From NCBI GenBank assembly GCA_020746875.1, contig JAGTJL010000004.1, positions 2,480,001 through 2,544,000 of the forward strand: a stretch of DNA of 64,000 nucleotides, given 5' to 3'. Shown one piece after another: positions 47,058 to 58,368 of this stretch. Origin of the DNA: Rhexocercosporidium sp. MPI-PUGE-AT-0058 (Eukaryota; Ascomycota; Leotiomycetes; Helotiales). The position numbers were made by a program, and so were the translations under genes. Positions within the stretch are counted from its first letter, which is position 1; every line of letters begins with the position of its first letter. The notes beneath the pieces are model-generated. The model saw only the letters and a list, made by a program, of their open reading frames with translations. It did not search any database and was not told the origin of the DNA.

Positions 47058-48984
47058 GTATAAAAACTAAGTTATACCTTAGTTAACAACTCTAAAGCTT
47101 CAAAGCCAATTATTTAATACTATAAGCTTTATATATATTCTTACCTAAATTTAAAGATTATTTATAAAGCGGTACGCTGACTTTTAAATAAGTTATCATA
47201 ATGCCGAATTTTTAAAGAATCGTGATTTCTACTTTAACGCTAACACTTTAAGCAACGCGCAAAAGCATCTAACGGAAATACATTATTTAAAAGAAAGAAG
47301 AGATATTTAAAGAATATAAAAGAGGAGCTCTCGCGCGCAAGCCTTTAAGACAATCGATAGCAATCTAAATTTAATTATCTCCTTTTGTTAATAAGAGTTT
47401 ATTAACGCGTTTATAAAATGAATTATTTATAAGAACGTTAAGCATTAAAAAGCCTCTTTTTACTTCTTAAAACGCGCTTTCAAAATTACTAATATAAACG
47501 TAATAAAGGCTTTTCTTAATTCCTATATAACTATAAATAACTAGATATATTCATACTTTTGGCATTTTAAACTATAAATTATAAAGAAGATTAAGTACGC
47601 TAAATCTAAAATAACTATTACTTTTAACAGCTGGGGATCGAAAAGAAAGAAAATTAATATATTAGGAATTATTATTTATTTTATTAATACGAATAATAAA
47701 GCTATTATACGCCTTATAGGCTTACTGGAGCTCCTTAGTCATAAAAAAACGGGTGTTAGTACGTTAGAATCGCTCTCTTTTGTAAAGTAATTAGTTAATA
47801 ATTATAAACTAATACTCAGTCTTATTCCCTTTCTTTTAATAATATAGAATTACGAAATACAACCTTAGTTACTTTGTCCTTAATAATGCGACGAATAATA
47901 ATATAATATTCGCGGAGCTTGCAAAAGCAATAGATTTTAATCCAAAAGAACGTAGATTACGTTATATAAGTCATATTATTAATTTAATTGCTAGCGCTTA
48001 CTTATTTGGTTAAAATAAGGCTTTATTTAATAACGAATATAAAGAAGTATTTCTAGAAGATCGACGGAAGTTGTGGAGACGTAAAAGAGAGGTTGGTAAG
48101 CTTTATAACCTTATAGCATACGTTATAATATTAGGGAAGAGAGGACAGCTCTTTAAAGACCTTTAATCGATACTTAATATTAATGCGGCTAAGGGGAAGA
48201 AGTGGAGATTAGTAGTCGATAAGAGTGTACGCTAGAATATTACGTATTTAATAATTACCTGTGGTCTTGAATTGCGTGAGGCTTTCGACACTTACGCGGC
48301 TAAATTACACGTTTCCGTAAAACCTCTTAATTAAGAGATCTTTAAAAACGATTACTTTAGCTATACGGAATAGGCTAGTCTCGTAATCATCGGCAAGTAG
48401 CTAGAGCTACTATATTTTCTTACTAAAAGATTAAAAGGCAATGCAAAGCTAATTAAAGAAGCCGGTCAATTATCTCATGATGCTTTATAAGAAACTCTAC
48501 TTGTTTTAGAGCACTTTATAAGCTATTTTAAGGCTTTAAAGCGTTAAACTAAGGCAGGAGACTTTGATAGCTACACAAGTATATAATAATTGATTACTTT
48601 AATCTGGGAAGCGTGTTTAAAATAGTACAAAAAGACTGACGACTCTATTACTTAGCAAACAGTAATGGTTTTATATCCCCGCTTTAAATAGACGTATTTT
48701 AAAGAGAATTGGATTAAAAACATGCGCTTATTCGTCACTTTAAGTAAAGCCGCTCTCCGAAAACTGTAGGAGGATAAATATAAAGGTAATAGCCCACGGC
48801 TTAGCTCGTTACGAAATACTCTTTCTTTTGAACTTGTTAATACGTTAAGAGATTTCTTAAAGAGTATAATTAACGTTATAGCGCTAATAACTAAGCCTTG
48901 GGCTAATATAGTCTTTAGTCGGCGAGATTAGTTATATTAATATCTTTAAGAGCTTATAATTAATTATATAAGTCTTATAGCGTA

Positions 48985-49215
48985 TTAAAGGTTTAAAGAA
49001 GCCGAGTGGCCTGACTTAATACGTATAGCCTTTAATTTTCTATTTATTCTTATTATGAGCTTAGAGTATAAGCGTGTTTTTTTATTTTGCGTAAAGTAAA
49101 CTACATTAGAGAGCTTTACGTTAAGTGAAGAGATGTTATAGTATTAAAAGTGCTTGAAAAACTGGCAAAATAGAGGTGCTATTAATATCGCCGGAGCTTT
49201 TAAAGCTGTCCTTTT
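48985..49215 (+). pseudogene. hAT transposase C-terminal dimerisation region, decayed
   Basis: The plus frame reads EWPDLIRIAFNFLFILIMSL, then EYKRVF and, past a TAA, LKNWQNRGAINIAGAFKA. These align in order with the hAT dimerisation motif (the usual core is IPAMSAEPERVFS, then a CLKSW block). Several stops interrupt it, so the transposase is non-functional. Confidence 0.7.
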
Positions 49216-49368
49216 AACGTTATAAATAGCTTTAATTTTACCCCTTAGCTTATTAGCAGCTGATTAGTTCATTAGTTGTAGTCATCAGTTAGTGATTTTG
49301 GCGTAAGTCAGTCAGTTGTGTTGAACTCGTCAACTGATAACTGACTGACTGACTTAATGGCCACTCTG

Positions 49369-49376
49369 TATCTGGA
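49369..49376. repeat. right 8-bp target-site duplication
   Basis: TATCTGGA immediately follows the right inverted end and is identical to 46419-46426. Confidence 0.95.
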
Positions 49377-49664
49377 CAAAACTAGACAACCAGAGATTTG
49401 CACAGTCATTTCTGATTTGACGAAGGGTCTCAAGTCTGGTGATTCGATGACGTGAAGTTAAAAGTGAAGTTGAAAGTGAAATTGAAAGTGAAATGATGAT
49501 TTTAGAATTCACTGATCCGCTACCGAAAACCCCACAACTTTCCCAAATCTCCAAATTGCCTCTCCTCCTTTTTCTCCTGCAAGTAACTCAATACCAGAAC
49601 CAAAATCCGTCAATTCCATCGAAACACCGACATCATCTAATCAACCAACTATACAATCATCACA

Positions 49665-50068
49665 ATGTCTTCCCCAACCACACCAACCCTCCTCTCTCTC
49701 CTCGTCAACGACTCCGCCATCATCGGCTCTCCCATCATCTCCTCTGTAAGTCTCATCCCTTCTGTCCATCTGCAAATCATCTTGACTGACCCTCCTACTA
49801 GTCTCCCGTTTCCGAAATCCTCTCTCCTCGTCCAATCAGACGAGTGAGCTTCGACGCTCTCGTTCGTCTTGCTGCTGCCTTCGAGCCGGCGGTTGTCAAC
49901 ACCGCCACCGTCACCAACACAACCAGCAACAGCAACAGAGACCTCCTCTCTGGTTCAACACCGGAGAATGGATGGCAAGGAATGGGGGGGCGATTCGGGG
50001 TCATTGGTGGGGATAGAAAGGGAAAGAGATTCGGCGTTATTGGGGGTGAGAGACAGGTAAAGAAGTAG
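49665..50068 (+). CDS. small protein with duplicated RFGVIGG motif
   Basis: Exons 49665-49745 and 49802-50068 give 115 residues. The intron (GTAAGT, CTTGACTGAC branch, CTACTAG) joins IGSPIISS to SPVSEILSPRP in frame. The start (CACAATGTC) is good. A possible basophilic kinase site RRVSF follows the intron. The C-terminus contains a direct repeat, RFGVIGGDRKGK then RFGVIGGERQVKK, ending in lysines. No hydrophobic segment or known domain is present, and the function is unknown. The gene is about 290 bases from the right end of the hAT element. Confidence 0.6.
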
Positions 50069-50712
50069 AGGCTGGGAGGGGATGGGATTAAGGCATGGAA
50101 GGAGAGGGGTTGGGACGGTGAATACCAGATGATGATGAGGAATGACATGATTTCGTGCGACTTTGAGCTTTTCGTGTCTTTGCTTTGGTGACTATGCTGT
50201 TGTTGTCCGACGTGAAACTTTTATTATTGTTGCTGTCATATCGGGGCTGCAATATTCGGAACGTAGGTATCACCACTTCACCTTCTCATACCGTCCTATA
50301 CTCTAAGTCAGTATCTTTATGGAGGCAAATTACATAAGTATTCGAGAGCTTCGGAGGATTGCACCCTTTCTATCGGACCTAGATTAGGATAATGGCATAG
50401 ATATCAACTTGATAAGTGAGATATCGTGGTCGAGGAATTGAAGACTGATGCGGCCTCCTCAATAGCACCCTGTCTCATCTCGCCATCAAAGCATGGCTTC
50501 TCAATATAGTTTTTGGCGTGGTTGTTAAAAATCGAGGTCTTCAAGTTTTGGAATGGATTAGTAACATTTACGAACGATGAACTTGAGGCGGGTTGAGGCG
50601 GAAGAATTCCCAAGACCACGTGCCAAGCAAAATATCAACAACCTCAACTTTCTGGCTCGAAATCAACCTCATCATCTTTCAATCACCAAAAAGACACCCA
50701 AAACCCAGAAAA
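50069..50712. other. intergenic
   Basis: This is the promoter region of the next 2EXR gene. The frame is open upstream of its ATG from 50593 but begins at TTG. Confidence 0.45.
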
Positions 50713-51669
50713 ATGGAGGCAAGTCTTGAGCGTATGACCTTGCTTGACAAGTTCACTATCTTCTGCAAGCTCCCACTCGAGATTCGCCGCAAAATCTGGC
50801 GCCACGCCACCGAAGGCCGAATCGTCACCATCAAAGATGCCAGCAACTGGGTCACCATGAACGGGGCCAAAACATGGATTTACCGTGTCAAAGCAGTCTA
50901 CACTCTCCCAGCGATCCTCTCCGTCTGCCGGGAGTCTCGCAATGAAGCTAAGAAGATGTACCACTGGACCTTCGGCTATCGTCTCCCCCGCCGAATCCCA
51001 TTCAGCTTCTGCATCGACACCCTCCTGATCGACGGTCCCGATGGTGCCTGTACCTTCAATACTTTCGTGGATCCTCTAGATGTCAAGGACAACTTCCTCG
51101 CCCACCAAGAGCTCCTGCTCATGCATGCCAACCTGCAGACCTTGATTATTGCCGGTGATGACATGTACCTCTACACCTCCGAAGATGTTGCCGGGTTCTA
51201 CAACCTGCGACTCCTTGTCCTACCATGGAAGACTGACGGCAACGACAACCAGCTCCGCGCTTGGATGCAGGGTATCTGGCAGCGCAAGTTGACAGAGGCT
51301 AAGGTTGAGCTTACGGCAAAGCTGGAACTCAAGCAAGCTGCTTTGGAGGCTGCTGCGGAGAGAGAGAGAGCTAGACTGGAGACTGAGATGGCTGACATGA
51401 GTGAGGAAGAGATAAAGCAGGTGCTGCGAAATGCGGATACGAAGAAGCATGTCCTGGCAATTGAGGAGGGCTTGGAGCTTCAGCGATTGAGGAAGACGAA
51501 GACAGAGGTTATGTTTACGAATGGACTTGGTGTCGAGGCTTGGCTTGGTGAGGGTGTTGAGGTAGGTTTACCTTGGTCAATTTTTCTGCTGAGATCGTCA
51601 CTGATATCGCTGCAGATCACGAAGGCTACAGTCATGACATTCAAGAATTCCCAGCCATCAAAGCGTTGA
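50713..51669 (+). CDS. 2EXR-domain protein with C-terminal coiled coil
   Basis: Exons 50713-51561 and 51616-51669 give 300 residues from ATG 50713 (AGAAAAATGG). The domain starts very close to the N-terminus with FTIFCKLPLEIRRKIWRHAT. The second block is LSVCRESRNEAKKMYHWTF and the third FSFCIDTLLIDG. Residues about 185-280 are rich in Glu, Leu, Ala and Lys with heptad character (ELTAKLELKQAALEAAAERE), a likely coiled coil. The intron is 54 nt and stop-free, so both spliced and retained forms are translatable. It is intact and well-coded, with high third-position C. The function is unknown. The coiled coil suggests oligomerisation. Confidence 0.85.
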   Translation: MEASLERMTLLDKFTIFCKLPLEIRRKIWRHATEGRIVTIKDASNWVTMNGAKTWIYRVKAVYTLPAILSVCRESRNEAKKMYHWTFGYRLPRRIPFSFCIDTLLIDGPDGACTFNTFVDPLDVKDNFLAHQELLLMHANLQTLIIAGDDMYLYTSEDVAGFYNLRLLVLPWKTDGNDNQLRAWMQGIWQRKLTEAKVELTAKLELKQAALEAAAERERARLETEMADMSEEEIKQVLRNADTKKHVLAIEEGLELQRLRKTKTEVMFTNGLGVEAWLGEGVEVGLPWSIFLLRSSLISLQITKATVMTFKNSQPSKR

Positions 51670-53060
51670 TTTGATTTCTACTCTGGCTCTGCAGCAAGGT
51701 TTGAGGATGGACGACACCGCGGGCATGAATCCAAGAAGAAAATTGGTTTAGGTTGAAGAAATGAGTTCTCCAAGGCTTACAAGAGGGCATCAAAATGGTA
51801 AATTTGCTGGTTGTATGTCATTCGGGTCTTCTAGAATTTGCAGGAAAGCGAGGGGGGTTGAAGTCTGCAGGCAATGAATGCGTTGGTATCACAGCAATAA
51901 ATGATCATGTTCTTCCGTATTGGAGCTCTTAGGGCTAACCTGCACTGAACTACAGTTCTCCTTATTCTGGGACATTCCTGACTATGACTTGGCAGATAAT
52001 CCTCGCCAATTGCCATCTCAGTCTTCCATGCTGTGCCGTTGTACGATGAACTCAGTTTCATGACTCAGTTGAAGTCAATCCCTACTCTGCAATGCAGTTG
52101 AATACCTAGGTTTTTCCATCCTTTATGCTAGTATACCGTCTATCAAACTTCCTATCCCTCTAATATCACCATTGTTTTCTTTCTCCACAGGCGAGGCTAG
52201 CAGAAAAAATAAAGAACAGAAACATATATTCAGAGAGGTTTACCAGTGCTTCTTACCAGTTGGTGACCTTACTTCTGTCATTAATAGTATCAGTGCCCTC
52301 CATCACTTGAAAATACATTAAGAGGAAATATCATCACAGTGAGATCGTGCCATATGGGTTAGGCTGATGGAGAAGAAAATCACACAATTCCAAAGAAATA
52401 TTGAGACAAGAACGGCACTGAAGCTCGTAGTGGCTACAGAAGTTCGGTTCAATCCACAGTCTAAATACCATCTTCTGTTCTATCCCAATTACTATCTTAA
52501 TGGAGACCGGGAGATAGTGATCACGAAGTCAATTTACACGTGATGAACACAACATATCCCCTCCTTCCACCGGACTAACGTGCCGCAAAAACTTCTTAGA
52601 ATTCGGCTACGACTTCATTATATTCGGTGAATTAAAAAAAATATTACTCTATCCTGGGACTAAGGAATCGATTTTGTAAGAACCTCAAATTGAATTTTTA
52701 AGTCAGCTGCCAGGTGGGAATTTGGGTGTTGCTGCCTTACCACGCGCCATCATAACCTCATCAACCTCCCACAAGGCTGCATCTTTCTTCCACCACATCC
52801 ATGCTACTTTTGAGCTACTTATTCCGCAATTGCAAAAGCGGATTTTCCTTCGAAACTTGTAAGGCATAGGAAAGGAAGCCCAGAGCCTGAGCTGTGGAGT
52901 GGATCGTTATTTTCTCGTCAACAGAGCGCGCCAAAGATAAACAAACAAGAAACGCCCCGAATCCACCAAAACTAAGCATTAGCTCAGAATCTTCACTCCA
53001 ACCATATTACAACCGCTTTTACGGCTTCAGCCAGGACCAGAGTCGTACGTACGTCCAATT
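51670..53060. other. intergenic
   Basis: No gene is supported. The frame 52894-53139 overlaps the first exon of the next gene in a different frame and is judged spurious. Confidence 0.45.
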
Positions 53061-54223
53061 ATGTACCGCCCGCACAAATTCGATCCCCCATGGATCGACT
53101 TCTTCACCAGGCCGTGTCCCTGGTTCGCAAAACAATTGACAAGTTTCCCTCAATTCCCCCGCCTGTAAGCACCTCTCCCCTTCAGTGATTTCAGTTTAGA
53201 GTACCTCAAAGGAAACTGCTAACTCATATCCTCCGCAGACCGAAAGAGCTGCAACTCATGATCTGGGACCGGGCGATTCCATGCCGCCAAGTCGTTTCGC
53301 TATCCCGCCCTCTTGATGCGCGACCTGATTTGGGTGTCCAGGTTCCTCCTTCGGAGTTGGCCTTCGAGACAAAACTACAATACCGACGACCTGGTATGCT
53401 CCAAGCCTGCTTCGACGCTAGAACCGCCGGTCTCAAACACTTCATGCCAGCTTTCGGTCTTTGTTTACCAGCCCCAATTCGATTCAACTTCGACCGCGAC
53501 TACCTCGAGCTGGATATGTATATGCTGGAGTGGATCGCTACCATTCATGAGCAAAAGGCAGTTGCTCTCGTTGAGCCTCCGATGGTTAAGAACTTAGCGG
53601 TTTCGCATTATCGTCCGTTCAGAGCGGAGGACATTGTGTTCATATGCAAGTACTTCTCGGGTCTGGAGATGCTGATGCTAAATGAGCCTGAAATTGATGA
53701 CTCCATGCCTACCAGTGGCTTCATTCACGTATTCAAGCCGCAAGAGGCCGGCTTCATTGCTCGCCACCGCTGGAAGGAGCTCCGCAGGCCGATCATGAAG
53801 AGGATTCGAGGCGTTCGACCAAGACTCGACAAATGGCAGCCTCCCACCCTGTTCGTTGGTACTGATACACAGTGGGCCAGGCATGCATTGGAATTTGTGA
53901 AAATGGAGGTTCTGCCCAAACACAAAAGCATGAGCAAATCATCTTTTATGGACTGGCAACCTACCGTTAACATTCCGAGTCTTCATTATGTAGACAGGTT
54001 GGAGACCGTCAGTCGAGAAATGCCAGCACTTTCTATCCAAATCAATAGCAACACCAGGTCCGTGTATGAGAGAGATGTTGCTGAGCCGTATAAGATGATC
54101 CCCTGGGTGTTTGAGGATACTGCTCTTCGCTTCCGTGTCATGAATTCGAATACCGGGGAGGACTACTGGAATTGTTTTTGGCCTGGACGTTGGTGTGCGG
54201 AGCAGGCCTTGAGAATTATGTAG
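53061..54223 (+). CDS. divergent 2EXR-domain protein
   Basis: Exons 53061-53164 and 53239-54223 give 362 residues. The intron splits the 2EXR hallmark itself: QLTSFPQFPRL in exon 1 joins PKELQLMIWDRAIPC in exon 2. The second block is MLQACFDARTAGLKHFMPAF and the third IRFNFDRDYLELDM. The C-terminal 200 residues (for example FSGLEMLMLNEPEIDDSMP) follow the family pattern of a surface or bonding segment after the domain. It is longer than most copies here and intact. ATG 53061 is the first in-frame start upstream of the motif. The intron position inside the motif differs from the other copies. Confidence 0.82.
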
Positions 54224-54467
54224 ATACACAGACTTTTGTTGGATTGTGGTGAATGCTCTGTTATAGACAAGCAAGAGAGATAGTTGGTCGTTTTCAAATA
54301 TTCATCAAATGAGAGACCAGACCCTATTGACTTGTTTGACTCAAATTTTCAGGGTATTTGGACTGGTTCCAACGTTGCAGACGCTGTCCTCGAACTCCAT
54401 TTCCAAAATCCATCACTCATGACCGCGCTTCGGATAATGTACTTGCAGTAGTTTTCTGGTATTATTA

Positions 54468-55736
54468 TTATTCTAAGACTCCATTGTATTCACTTTGCCT
54501 TGTCCTGTTGTCTATTTTTGAAGCTCTCTGGGCTTCCGCACGAAGTGTCCCAACTCGGTGTCTGGCTTTGATGGCCTGGATTCTTTCGGGGCCTTTTTGA
54601 ATCTGTGATCCAAAAATATGCTCAACGAGGGCAGACAAGCACAGATCAAGCCAATTGACGTCTCCGCCGCTCTGTGACCCGATAAGCTTCTCTTTAACGA
54701 AGATTAAAAAAGAGTTAAAGGCAACCGGGTAAACATACCCGAGTAAGTTAAATGCAACACCGTATAGTGTCCCGTTGTGTGTCTCCCAAATATGTCTGAC
54801 AAACACCAGCCTCGCAATACTCGCAACATTCGCCAGGCCTCCTGCAGCCAGTATCCCAACAACCCTCAACTTCTTCGCCTTCGACAGCTTCGCTCCCCAT
54901 ACCAACGGTATTGGTATGATTAGGACTGCCAGATCAGTGGTAGTGCTCATGACGGCATCTGCCAGGTAGATGGCTCTCATGTCCAAACAGGTAGAGTGAG
55001 GATAAGATGCTCGATCCCAGTAGGCTGCGATTGGGGTACAGATGAAGATTCTGGCGAACTGTATAGGTATATAGTAGCCCAACATCACTGCAACGAAGAT
55101 CTTGATTGCGGTTGTAGATTTGCAAGCTGTAGCGAAAAGTCGAGCGGAGAAGAGAATGAGGGTTAGCTTTATCAAGCATACTGTAGGCCCATATAGAAGA
55201 AGTCCTAGGTAGTTGACCTAGTTTCTCGTCATTTGATATCTAGCGCGAAGATGTAGGAGTGGTAAAGACCTAGGAGTGGTAAAGACCTAGGTCCCTAAGA
55301 GGCTTACCTTCAGGTACTTCTTCACCTCTTCTATAGTCACTTCCCAGACATTGTACCCACCACCATAGAATCCAACTACAAAGCCGCCAATGACCCAGTT
55401 TATTGCATAGGAGATCAGACTGATGCAAACACATACACACTATGTTGTCGACCATATATCCCAGAAAGAATATCCAAGCAAAACCACAGACCCCTAGCAT
55501 TATCAGCGAGTCAAAAGGACGGAGACTCAGGCAGTCTGGTGGGACTCACAGTCTTCTTTCAACATAGACCTCTTGATGAAAACCCTTGTATACATACGCA
55601 AGATAACGAATACGGTGGCAACCACCAGACACATCCCTTGCACCACGAAGTTGACCGTTCTCAAAACATCCTAGGGATGATCAAGGTCCGCGACGACTCC
55701 GGGAGGCGGTGGTAATGCTCCATGGCGGGCTGGCAT
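54468..55736 (-). CDS. fungal rhodopsin-domain (Pth11-like) membrane protein, in-frame TAG near start
   Basis: Exons 55736-55550, 55493-55437, 55375-55308 and 55217-54468 give 353 codons. All three introns fit GT-AG rules. Splicing yields the family order: VFVILRMYTRVFIKR, then DWVCGFAWIFFLGYM, FGFYGGGYNVWEV, YGPTVCLIKLTLILFSARLF, and later CTPIAAYWDRA. This predicts seven membrane spans in the plasma membrane and a cytosolic tail. The family includes Pth11-like receptors thought to sense surfaces or nutrients. TAG at 55673-55671 interrupts the N-terminus at codon 22, between PPPPGVVADLDHP and DVLRTVNFVVQ. Translation could only restart inside the first span. The gene may therefore be a young pseudogene or use a recoded codon. 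Confidence 0.72.
55254..55287 (+). repeat. 17-bp tandem duplication in an intron
   Basis: TAGGAGTGGTAAAGACC occurs twice in immediate succession inside the third intron of the rhodopsin-domain gene, lengthening it to 90 nt. Confidence 0.9.
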
Positions 55737-56995
55737 CTCTCGTAGGATAGATGTCTACTTTTAAAATCAGCTTGATCAAGTTACTCATGATGAGCTCGAA
55801 GGACAGTCTCACATGCGCAGCTACATGGGGGTTGCTAAGTGGATCTGGTGGCTAGGTATAACCGCTTGTCATGAGAAAATGAAACGAACGGCAGTTGTAC
55901 GAGAGACCAGAACACCCAAAATGTGGGGGATAACCGGTTTTGATGCACTTCTAGCCGAAAGACTGCTAATTTCCATCCGTACGGATACTTTCTATTTGAC
56001 TTTAGAGTATACTTTTGGCTTTGCTCTAGAGCTAGCGTCCACGAACGTTTCCGTAGCGTACATTAATGAAATATCCAGTCTTGGGCGAGTTCTTTGAATA
56101 CAAGCATGCTTCCTCCATGAAGCCAGGAACCATGCCGTTACCATCCACCAAATAACTTTCTGTCAAAAAAGATGTATCTTCTTCTGAGCATTCCAGGCGT
56201 TCGTTCAAAACATCTGGTTTCAGAACAACTTGATTTCAAAGTTCGAAGCGTTGGGGTTTAGTAAGTTTGGACTATCTTAGCATAAAGTCTAATAATTATC
56301 GCTTGTCCAATATAGCTATCAATGATTTTAAGCTTTACAAAAGCCGCAGGTCCCCTGCCATTTCACAACCAAGCCGCCAATTGGAGCCAAGCAAGGCGTG
56401 TTTCGAAATTAATTCCTCGCAATGTGGGTAATATCCGTCTATTGGTCTTAAATCTGAGATTGGGGTGATAAACATATGATGCTTGGATCTTAGATACACC
56501 GAGTAGAAGCATCGAAAAAGAAAATCAAAGCGAGGTTTTGTATCCACTGGAACCTAGAAATGAAGAGCATCTGGAGAACGTCAAATAACGATGCATCCGC
56601 AGACAAGTTGATCACCTGCTGGGGTGTTTTTGAGAAGTCCCAAGCTGTTTGAATGCTCGTGTGCTCTTATGCTCCTTGCTTCCTCTCCCCGCCAAGGTGA
56701 AAGTTTGTTCGTCCGAGTTGCAGCATCTAGAGTAATTGGCTATGGCTTTGCGTCAATTGAGTCTACTAACTTCACAGAGAAAATATCCTTCCTCCTTGCG
56801 CGGGTAGAAATATGTACTGGAGGAAAGTCCCTTTTGACTGAAATGATAAGTCAAGCACCACCGACCTATTCGGAATGAGTTCTCGACGGTGGAGTATTGG
56901 TAAATATTCTTTAAAAAGATTGAATTTATATCTTATAGTTTGTAAGGTCAGATTAGGAAGTCGTGCAACATTTCCAGCTTTCCTATCGATCGCAC
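55737..56995. other. intergenic
   Basis: An ATG-initiated 94-codon frame at 55813-56097 has no recognisable features and is probably fortuitous. No other gene is seen. Confidence 0.45.
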
Positions 56996-58368
56996 TCATT
57001 CTTTTCTACCGTCCAGCTCTGCATACACAGGAACTGACCAAGTTATCTTCCTATCCATACCCGCACTGCCAGACTGGCCGTATCCAAGTGATGCGGCCCA
57101 ACCTGCGAGTGTATGCAAGATTCCAATACCAAATTTTGACTGAGGAAGTAACATGCCCAAGCCAAAACTAGTTCCTTGTGTCTGACAAACCATCGGCCGA
57201 AACTTCTCCTCGTACTTCTTCACTCCTTGTACCACAGCCGCAGCCAATGACGACCCATCTCTCTTAGCCAACCCCGCAATTTCTCCAGCTAGTACATAAG
57301 CTCCGATCATCCCAAGAGTCACTCCCTGGCCATTTACCGTTTGGCAATGCGCTGAATCACCAAGCAGAACGACACGTCCTCTCGACCAGTTCCCCTTGGG
57401 CAGCCTGATCTCATCCAGCCGAGTCGCATATAGATCATCAGCCAACGGTGAGTTTCTAAGTCCATCCATGAAACGATCTGTCTTCCATCCACCGTCTTTG
57501 TACAATCCCGCCCAAGCTTCCTTCAATTCTGCCAAGTTACCAGATTTGTACGCCGATTCGAGGGCTGGCTGCCTTCCATGCAGAATCATGTATATGCGCA
57601 AAACATCTAGTTGGTCCTGTCTTGTGCCGATGATGCGCCGTCCGGGTAGGTGGCACAATGTCCAATTGTTGGAGTCGCCTGGGAGCGAAGGGATGGTGAA
57701 GAAACCGATGTGTGCATTGAGTGGGTGTCGTGGATCTGGCGCGTCCGGGCCGAGCATCATTTTCCGAACGTGGGAACCACTTCCGTCTGCGCCAACGACG
57801 AGATCGAAATCTTCTTTTCGGCCGTCTGAAAAATTGACGTGAACTTTCCCTTGGAGAATCTTTTCGTCGTCTTGGGTGAAGCTCTTGATAGTGGTGTTGA
57901 AGATTTGATGGACGTTGGTCTTTGTTTTTGTGAGACCGTACTGAGTTTTACTGAGTTTGGGTTGCTTTAAATTGGGGAGCGAGATGGCTTCTTTAGACAA
58001 CCTGCGAAAAACCACCGGACTAGACTTACAAGTATATTTACCAGATCTCCGCGCATGATCTCAAACTCCGAGCTGAAGCTCTGCTGCGTTGAGTTGGTTT
58101 CCGTTGCAGGAAAATACGCCATGCTCTTTTCGTTCTGGTCGATAAGTCGCATACCCGACTCATGCACAGCGACAGCCCGAACTGCTGCTTCGATACCCAT
58201 CTTCTTCATCATTGGCACACCTTGGCCACGAATATCAACCTGCTGACCGGAAGCCCGGATACTGGGAAAGCGCTCGATTAGTGTTACTTTAGTGTTGAGA
58301 TGCGAGAGCCAGTAAGCGAGGGATGGTCCAGCAACTCCACCACCAACGATGAGGACTTTGAGAACCAT
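56996..58368 (-). CDS. FAD-dependent aromatic-type monooxygenase
   Basis: Exons 58368-58030 and 57940-56996 give 427 residues. The 89-nt intron joins RGDLVNIL to YGLTKTKTNVHQIFN, the conserved order. The FAD-binding fold starts at residue 5 (VLIVGGGVAGPSLAYWLS). The second FAD/NAD(P)H motif is LVVGADGSGSHVR. The third is RVVLLGDSAHCQTVNGQGVT, the GD motif that contacts the FAD ribose. This class hydroxylates aromatic or tetracycline-like substrates using NAD(P)H and oxygen and often sits in secondary-metabolite clusters. No synthase gene lies nearby, so the substrate is unknown. The length is normal and there are no disruptions. Confidence 0.9.

Larger units (their letters stand above)
46427..49368 (+). 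mobile_element. complete, mutated hAT transposon
   Basis: The 2,942-bp element has ends CAGAGTGGCC...GGCCACTCTG, 24-bp perfect inverted repeats (46427-46450 and 49345-49368). An 8-bp duplication (TATCTGGA) flanks it, the length diagnostic of hAT insertion. Internal sequence is strongly AT-rich and the transposase is riddled with TAG and TAA codons, the outcome expected of repeat-induced C-to-T mutation. An open frame at 46674-47057 (ending ASKRKRVQ) is the largest surviving piece. A transposase C-terminus is recognisable near the right end. The perfect ends and target duplication show that it inserted as a full-length element and has not been rearranged. Confidence 0.92.

Noticed and set aside
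55813..56097. 94-codon ATG frame
   Set aside because: No recognisable motif, and composition is not clearly coding; judged fortuitous.
57396..57842. 148-codon plus-strand frame
   Set aside because: Lies entirely antisense to the FAD monooxygenase exon and is explained by its codon bias.
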